A stretch of DNA of 64,000 nucleotides, taken from positions 496,001 to 560,000 of the forward strand of contig NZ_VRKW01000003.1 in NCBI RefSeq assembly GCF_009746715.1, in the 5' to 3' direction. Under the pieces are notes generated by a model that was not told the origin of the DNA, ran no database searches, and saw nothing but the letters and a program-made list of their open reading frames with translations. A program made the translations under genes and the position numbers. Within the stretch, counting starts at the first letter, position 1; the number at the start of each line of letters is the position of its first letter. This document shows positions 60,692 to 64,000 of this stretch, in pieces. The DNA is from Ketobacter sp. MCCC 1A13808 (GTDB lineage: Bacteria > Pseudomonadota > Gammaproteobacteria > Pseudomonadales > Ketobacteraceae).

Positions 60692-61440
60692 TTAATATTG
60701 CTCTCGATTGAAATTGTATGGTTTGCTAGGCTATCCAGCCTATGTTTAATGCGATCCCAGTTCGGCATTACTTGGCCCATTAACCGGTAGAAGCGCTCGC
60801 TATGGTTATGTTCGGCGATGTGGCAAAGCTCATGCAAAATCACATAGTCGATGCATTCGCGAGGTGCTTTTACCAAGTGCGGATTCAGAGTGATTCGACC
60901 ATTGGGTGAACAGCTGCCCCATTGGGTTTGCATAGTCAGTATGCGCAGCGGTGGCCGTTCATCTACCCATAGGGTTTGCTCCAGCATGGCTTCGAGGCGC
61001 TTGGCGAAGATTTCCTTTGCTCGTACCTTGTACCACTCAGTTAGCAGCTCTTTAACTTTTTCAGTACTCTTAGTTCGTACCGAAACTTCCAGCTTACCGC
61101 GTAGCAGTTTCACGCCTTGAGCCTGCTCAGGAGCCTCAATCACTTTAAGCAGGTACTGTTTACCGAGGTAGTAATGGCTTTCGCCACTGATGTACTGACG
61201 CGGGGTGCTAAACTCAAGCTGTTTGCGGAAGTCTCTGAGTTGTTCATATATCCAACGGCCACGCTTTTTAACGGCAGAAAGAACCTCTTCGTTGTTAGCA
61301 TCTACAGGGCTCGATACGATTACCCTGCAATCTGGATGAACTTTGATCAGTATTCTATGTGAGTCGGATTTTCTCGTTACTCGCATGAACGAGATAAGAT
61401 GCTCACCGTAGCGGAATTCAAAGAGTTTAGAATCAGTCAT
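60688..61440 (-). CDS. YgjP-type metallopeptidase-like protein (M48/DUF45)
   Basis: 250 aa from ATG 61440 (MTDSKLFEFRYGEH); a start at 61461 is possible. The signature zinc motif is YVILHELCHIAEHNHSERFYRLM (HExxH). It is preceded by MQTQWGSCSPNGRITLNPHLVKAP (WGSCS...L.LN..L), exactly the YgjP pattern. Such genes accompany type I restriction systems frequently. It overlaps the upstream nuclease-like gene by 8 bases. Confidence 0.9.
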   Translation of the reverse strand: MTDSKLFEFRYGEHLISFMRVTRKSDSHRILIKVHPDCRVIVSSPVDANNEEVLSAVKKRGRWIYEQLRDFRKQLEFSTPRQYISGESHYYLGKQYLLKVIEAPEQAQGVKLLRGKLEVSVRTKSTEKVKELLTEWYKVRAKEIFAKRLEAMLEQTLWVDERPPLRILTMQTQWGSCSPNGRITLNPHLVKAPRECIDYVILHELCHIAEHNHSERFYRLMGQVMPNWDRIKHRLDSLANHTISIESNIK

Positions 61441-62914
61441 CTTCAAACATATCTCTGACATTTGAAGCGGATACTTTATTCGGGCGTGCGTCGATTAGTA
61501 CTAAGCCTTTGTCTTCTTTTAGCTTTAATTCCCTCATAATCTTGTTGATGGTTTCGAGTTCGGAATCGCTGAAAAAGAGAATAACTTTAATTGACTGGTG
61601 AGTGCAGTTTGCAGCCTCATAAATCTCAACTTGGTGTTTCAGGTTTTGTTTAAGCTTTTTGTTTGATGCCAACTTAAACTCGACCAGAGATTTATCTTTG
61701 CTCCCGTTTGATATTTTGAAATCAACAGGCCCCCGGCCATTATTAACTTCTGCGTTTACATCATATTTACTGGCAAACCATGTTAGCTTGAATAGGAGCT
61801 GAAGGTCTTGCTCTCGTTTTATTGGGTTTCCTTTTACATAGAAAAACCTGTAGCCATCATTGTTCTCTATCATCTGCTTTAGAAAGAGTACCCTCTGATA
61901 TGCTTCGTCTAAGGAGTTTGATGTTGATGGTTGATCATAAAATGACGTATCTTGCTCTAGACTGCTTACAAGCTCTTTAACTTTCTGAATGAACAGATAT
62001 TCTGTCTCATTCACTTTCAGTTCGCTAAGCTTAACGGCCTGATCACCATTCTCTTCTTTAAGTTTTATGAAATAATCAATATATTGAGGGAATTTTATGA
62101 TCGTGCTTATGACGGCTTTATCAAACTCTTTTTTATTAGGATCTTCAGGAAGCATCCTGGCAAGATAATCATTCAACTGTGCTCTTAGTTGGTCATTGGG
62201 AATACTTTCGAGTACACCTCTAAAATCACCAATCATATCGGACTTGTTAATCCAGTTTTCATCTTTCGTGAGGATGTCTTTCGGAGTCAAAAGTACATAA
62301 TCATGTTGAAATGTTGGTAGCGTATAGGTTTTCGCCATCCATGATCTTGTCTTGTAGTTAAACTCGACTTTTTCAACTAAATGATTGGATAAAAAACGAG
62401 TATCAATATGCTCCTGAGCGAACGCTTGAGTGTAATCAAGTAAAAACTTTTTGATAAGATTGGTTGTGAAGTCACTTATGTTATCTCTTCCAACACCATC
62501 TTTGATTAAGCAAAGCTTTTCAAGGTGACTGCCGTTGGTAATCTCCTCAGTGCCAAAATTCGTAAATACTGTATTTAGGTTTTCGTTAAGAGACTTTGCG
62601 AACTTCTGGCCAAGGCCGCTACCACCATTGCCAATTTTGCTGTAACCAAACCATGTTTGTTTCACTTCCGGGAATAAGAACCATGCTTTTATTAACCCTT
62701 TGCTGATTCCTTCCTTTTCAGAACGGTCACGCAGAAATGCAACATATTGGATAATGTCATCGTGTAGTTTCTGATAATCCGGTTTGTCGCTATTGAATAA
62801 GAGGAAGGGGTCAATGAAAAGAGGAAGATCATTGATTAAAGAAGGGTCAAATGCGCCATATGCCTCAAGCTCTTTGGGCGGCACTTCGAAAAAATCAGAA
62901 AAATAAATTTTCAT
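61433..62914 (-). CDS. Putative PD-(D/E)XK nuclease, unknown family
   Basis: 493 aa. The C-terminal part shows RGPVDFKISNGSKDKSLVEFKLASN: Asp in GPVDF and E-F-K in VEFKLA, the metal site of PD-(D/E)XK nucleases. The N-terminal 380 residues (MKIYFSDFFEVPPKELEAYGAFDPSL and onward) are helical, with no known domain. One base separates it from hsdR and it overlaps the YgjP-like gene, so it is a fixed member of this restriction operon. It may be an extra effector. Confidence 0.7.
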   Translation of the reverse strand: MKIYFSDFFEVPPKELEAYGAFDPSLINDLPLFIDPFLLFNSDKPDYQKLHDDIIQYVAFLRDRSEKEGISKGLIKAWFLFPEVKQTWFGYSKIGNGGSGLGQKFAKSLNENLNTVFTNFGTEEITNGSHLEKLCLIKDGVGRDNISDFTTNLIKKFLLDYTQAFAQEHIDTRFLSNHLVEKVEFNYKTRSWMAKTYTLPTFQHDYVLLTPKDILTKDENWINKSDMIGDFRGVLESIPNDQLRAQLNDYLARMLPEDPNKKEFDKAVISTIIKFPQYIDYFIKLKEENGDQAVKLSELKVNETEYLFIQKVKELVSSLEQDTSFYDQPSTSNSLDEAYQRVLFLKQMIENNDGYRFFYVKGNPIKREQDLQLLFKLTWFASKYDVNAEVNNGRGPVDFKISNGSKDKSLVEFKLASNKKLKQNLKHQVEIYEAANCTHQSIKVILFFSDSELETINKIMRELKLKEDKGLVLIDARPNKVSASNVRDMFEDD

Positions 62915-62915
62915 A

Positions 62916-64000
62916 TCAACTCTCGCTCAAGCCGACACGAGTGATCTGAACAATCATCTCAACAATCTTCTTGGCCTGATCCATACCGCCACCAATGCCT
63001 TTGCATTCCTGGAACATACGCGGTAGTAGCTTCTTACGAATGTCGGCTTCAATGTTTTGCGGGTTGATGGAGTTCTCCGCGACAGAGGTTTCTACCGCCT
63101 GGTCAATTTCAAAGGCTACTTTGACCCACTTATCCTGGACCTGCTGATCCAGCAAAGCTAAGGCTTCCGGCAGCACCTTTTTGAATACACCAAAGTAAGC
63201 CTGAGCATGACGATTACCGGCAAACGCATCGGGTATGTCGTTCAAGCGTCTGTCTTGTACTTGCTCTTCAAATTCACGGAACAGCATGTACTGCTTCAAT
63301 GGGTGGTCGAATAGCTTTTCGGCCTCTTCAATGGCCTGGCGCAACAGCTTGGAGAACGCTTCCTGAGCGTAAGGGTCATCCCGTAGCTCTTGTTCAATCA
63401 TGCGTGTCACACGGGTTTTGATAATGTCGGTTTCGTTGCGGGTTTTATCTTCGCTCCAGTCTTCTGGCTGTCCCTTTTGCCCCATCTTGCCCACTTCATA
63501 CACACCACCGGGTTCTTTAACCTCAATACCCACCACATGCTTATCCAGCAGCTTTTTTACTTGTTCGGCGTATTCGTCGTAATCAATCCTTTCGCCCGTA
63601 TCTTGCTGAACCAGTTGACGCAGGCTGGAGAATTGCTTCACCGTTTCTTTGTAGTGGCGACGATCCTGGTCGCTAAAGCTCTTGTCTTCAAAGAAGGTGG
63701 CTGATTGCAACGCTACCTTCAAGCAGCTGGCGAAGGCCGTCAGGGCTTCGTAGAAGTCCTCACGCACTTTAAGGTGCACGTCAACCAGCTCGCCTTCACG
63801 CTCATCAATCTTTGGTACCAGCACCTGACGCAATTGTTCGATGTCGTTCTTGTTTTTCACGCCATCGAATATGGCCCATAGCTGCTTATAAAGCTGTGGC
63901 AGGCGCTTGTACTCGGTACTCATCTGGTTGTAGAGGCCAGCAATATCATTGATGTCGTAACCGCCCTGAGTGCGGGAGGCCAAATCCTGATATTTCTGAA
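62916..64000 (-). CDS. hsdR: Type I restriction enzyme HsdR, C-terminal part (5' end outside window)
   Basis: Open to the right edge. NQMSTEYKRLPQLYKQLWAIFDGVKNKNDIEQLRQVLVPKIDE, then KVREDFYEALTAFASCLKVALQS, RRHYKETVKQFSSLRQLV and KTRNETDIIKTRVTRMIEQEL are the helical C-terminal domain of HsdR, 361 residues visible. No frameshift is seen. Unlike the broken hsdR at 52.9 kb, this belongs to a different lineage of type I systems and seems intact as far as visible. Confidence 0.9.
   Translation of the reverse strand, partial: QKYQDLASRTQGGYDINDIAGLYNQMSTEYKRLPQLYKQLWAIFDGVKNKNDIEQLRQVLVPKIDEREGELVDVHLKVREDFYEALTAFASCLKVALQSATFFEDKSFSDQDRRHYKETVKQFSSLRQLVQQDTGERIDYDEYAEQVKKLLDKHVVGIEVKEPGGVYEVGKMGQKGQPEDWSEDKTRNETDIIKTRVTRMIEQELRDDPYAQEAFSKLLRQAIEEAEKLFDHPLKQYMLFREFEEQVQDRRLNDIPDAFAGNRHAQAYFGVFKKVLPEALALLDQQVQDKWVKVAFEIDQAVETSVAENSINPQNIEADIRKKLLPRMFQECKGIGGGMDQAKKIVEMIVQITRVGLSES

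Overview
The window looks like a chromosomal segment of a mid-GC marine or soil gammaproteobacterium of the Pseudomonadales/Oceanospirillales type. The reasons are a Pseudomonas-like aliphatic amidase (amiE-amiB), a Vfr/Crp-type regulator, a FadE-type acyl-CoA dehydrogenase, a RegBA (RoxSR/PrrBA)-type two-component pair, and secreted proteins joined by Ser/Gly linkers to ricin-type lectin domains. I saw no rRNA, tRNA or CRISPR array. All homology statements are made by eye; no search was run.

Layout, left to right. (1) 1-1.1 kb and 9.7-17.0 kb are two integron cassette segments without a visible integrase. Their attC-like sites read in the minus direction (TAACAAG...GGCGTTA), and most cassette genes lie on the minus strand with the attC just after the stop. 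Contents are toxin-antitoxin pairs (vapC, parDE-like, ccdAB), a P-loop kinase, a toxin fragment with a lipoprotein, a nuclease-like protein, membrane proteins and a DGQHR/HEPN-like pair. An IS110/IS1111-type element has split one attC. Each segment begins at a GTTA core preceded by a homologous leader block (1131-1395 and 16956-17351). (2) 1.4-9.6 kb carries two very large exported proteins: a beta-propeller/di-heme cytochrome, and a repeat protein ending in a beta-barrel. (3) 17.4-30.9 kb is short-chain amide use: formamidase (fmdA, fmdB) and a urea/amide ABC transporter (urtABCDE), divergent from amiE-amiB, a transporter-like hybrid histidine kinase and a LuxR-type response regulator. (4) 31-35.6 kb has a carboxylesterase, an acyl-CoA dehydrogenase and a small hypothetical protein.

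(5) 36-43 kb is a tight seven-gene copper-type operon: a YcnI/DUF1775-like protein, a small lipoprotein, an MbnP-like protein, an MbnH-like di-heme enzyme, a porin-like protein and a RegB/RegA pair. A 21-bp dyad in front of the operon recurs in front of the next lipoprotein gene, which suggests a small RegA regulon. (6) 43-48 kb is ordinary: a degenerate exonuclease, a beta-helix/lectin protein, an outer-membrane protein, a metallophosphatase and Vfr. (7) 48.3-64 kb is a defence-type island. It holds broken type I restriction-modification genes (hsdM and hsdR remnants), a TIGR04255/HTH operon with an amber-interrupted last gene, and a sigma-54 activator with a CARF-like N-terminal domain. A near-consensus -24/-12 promoter lies between that activator and hsdR. 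A winged-helix gene follows with three operators spaced exactly 21 bp apart, then an Xre/HATPase/STAS-like module, a cluster of tiny genes with an LRAT-like protein, and on the minus strand a second hsdR with a PD-(D/E)XK-like nuclease and a YgjP-type metallopeptidase.

The most interesting inference is that a ligand-sensing CARF-like enhancer-binding protein switches on a type I restriction system through sigma-54. Second are the RegBA-controlled MbnP/MbnH locus and the duplicated attI-like leaders without an integrase.
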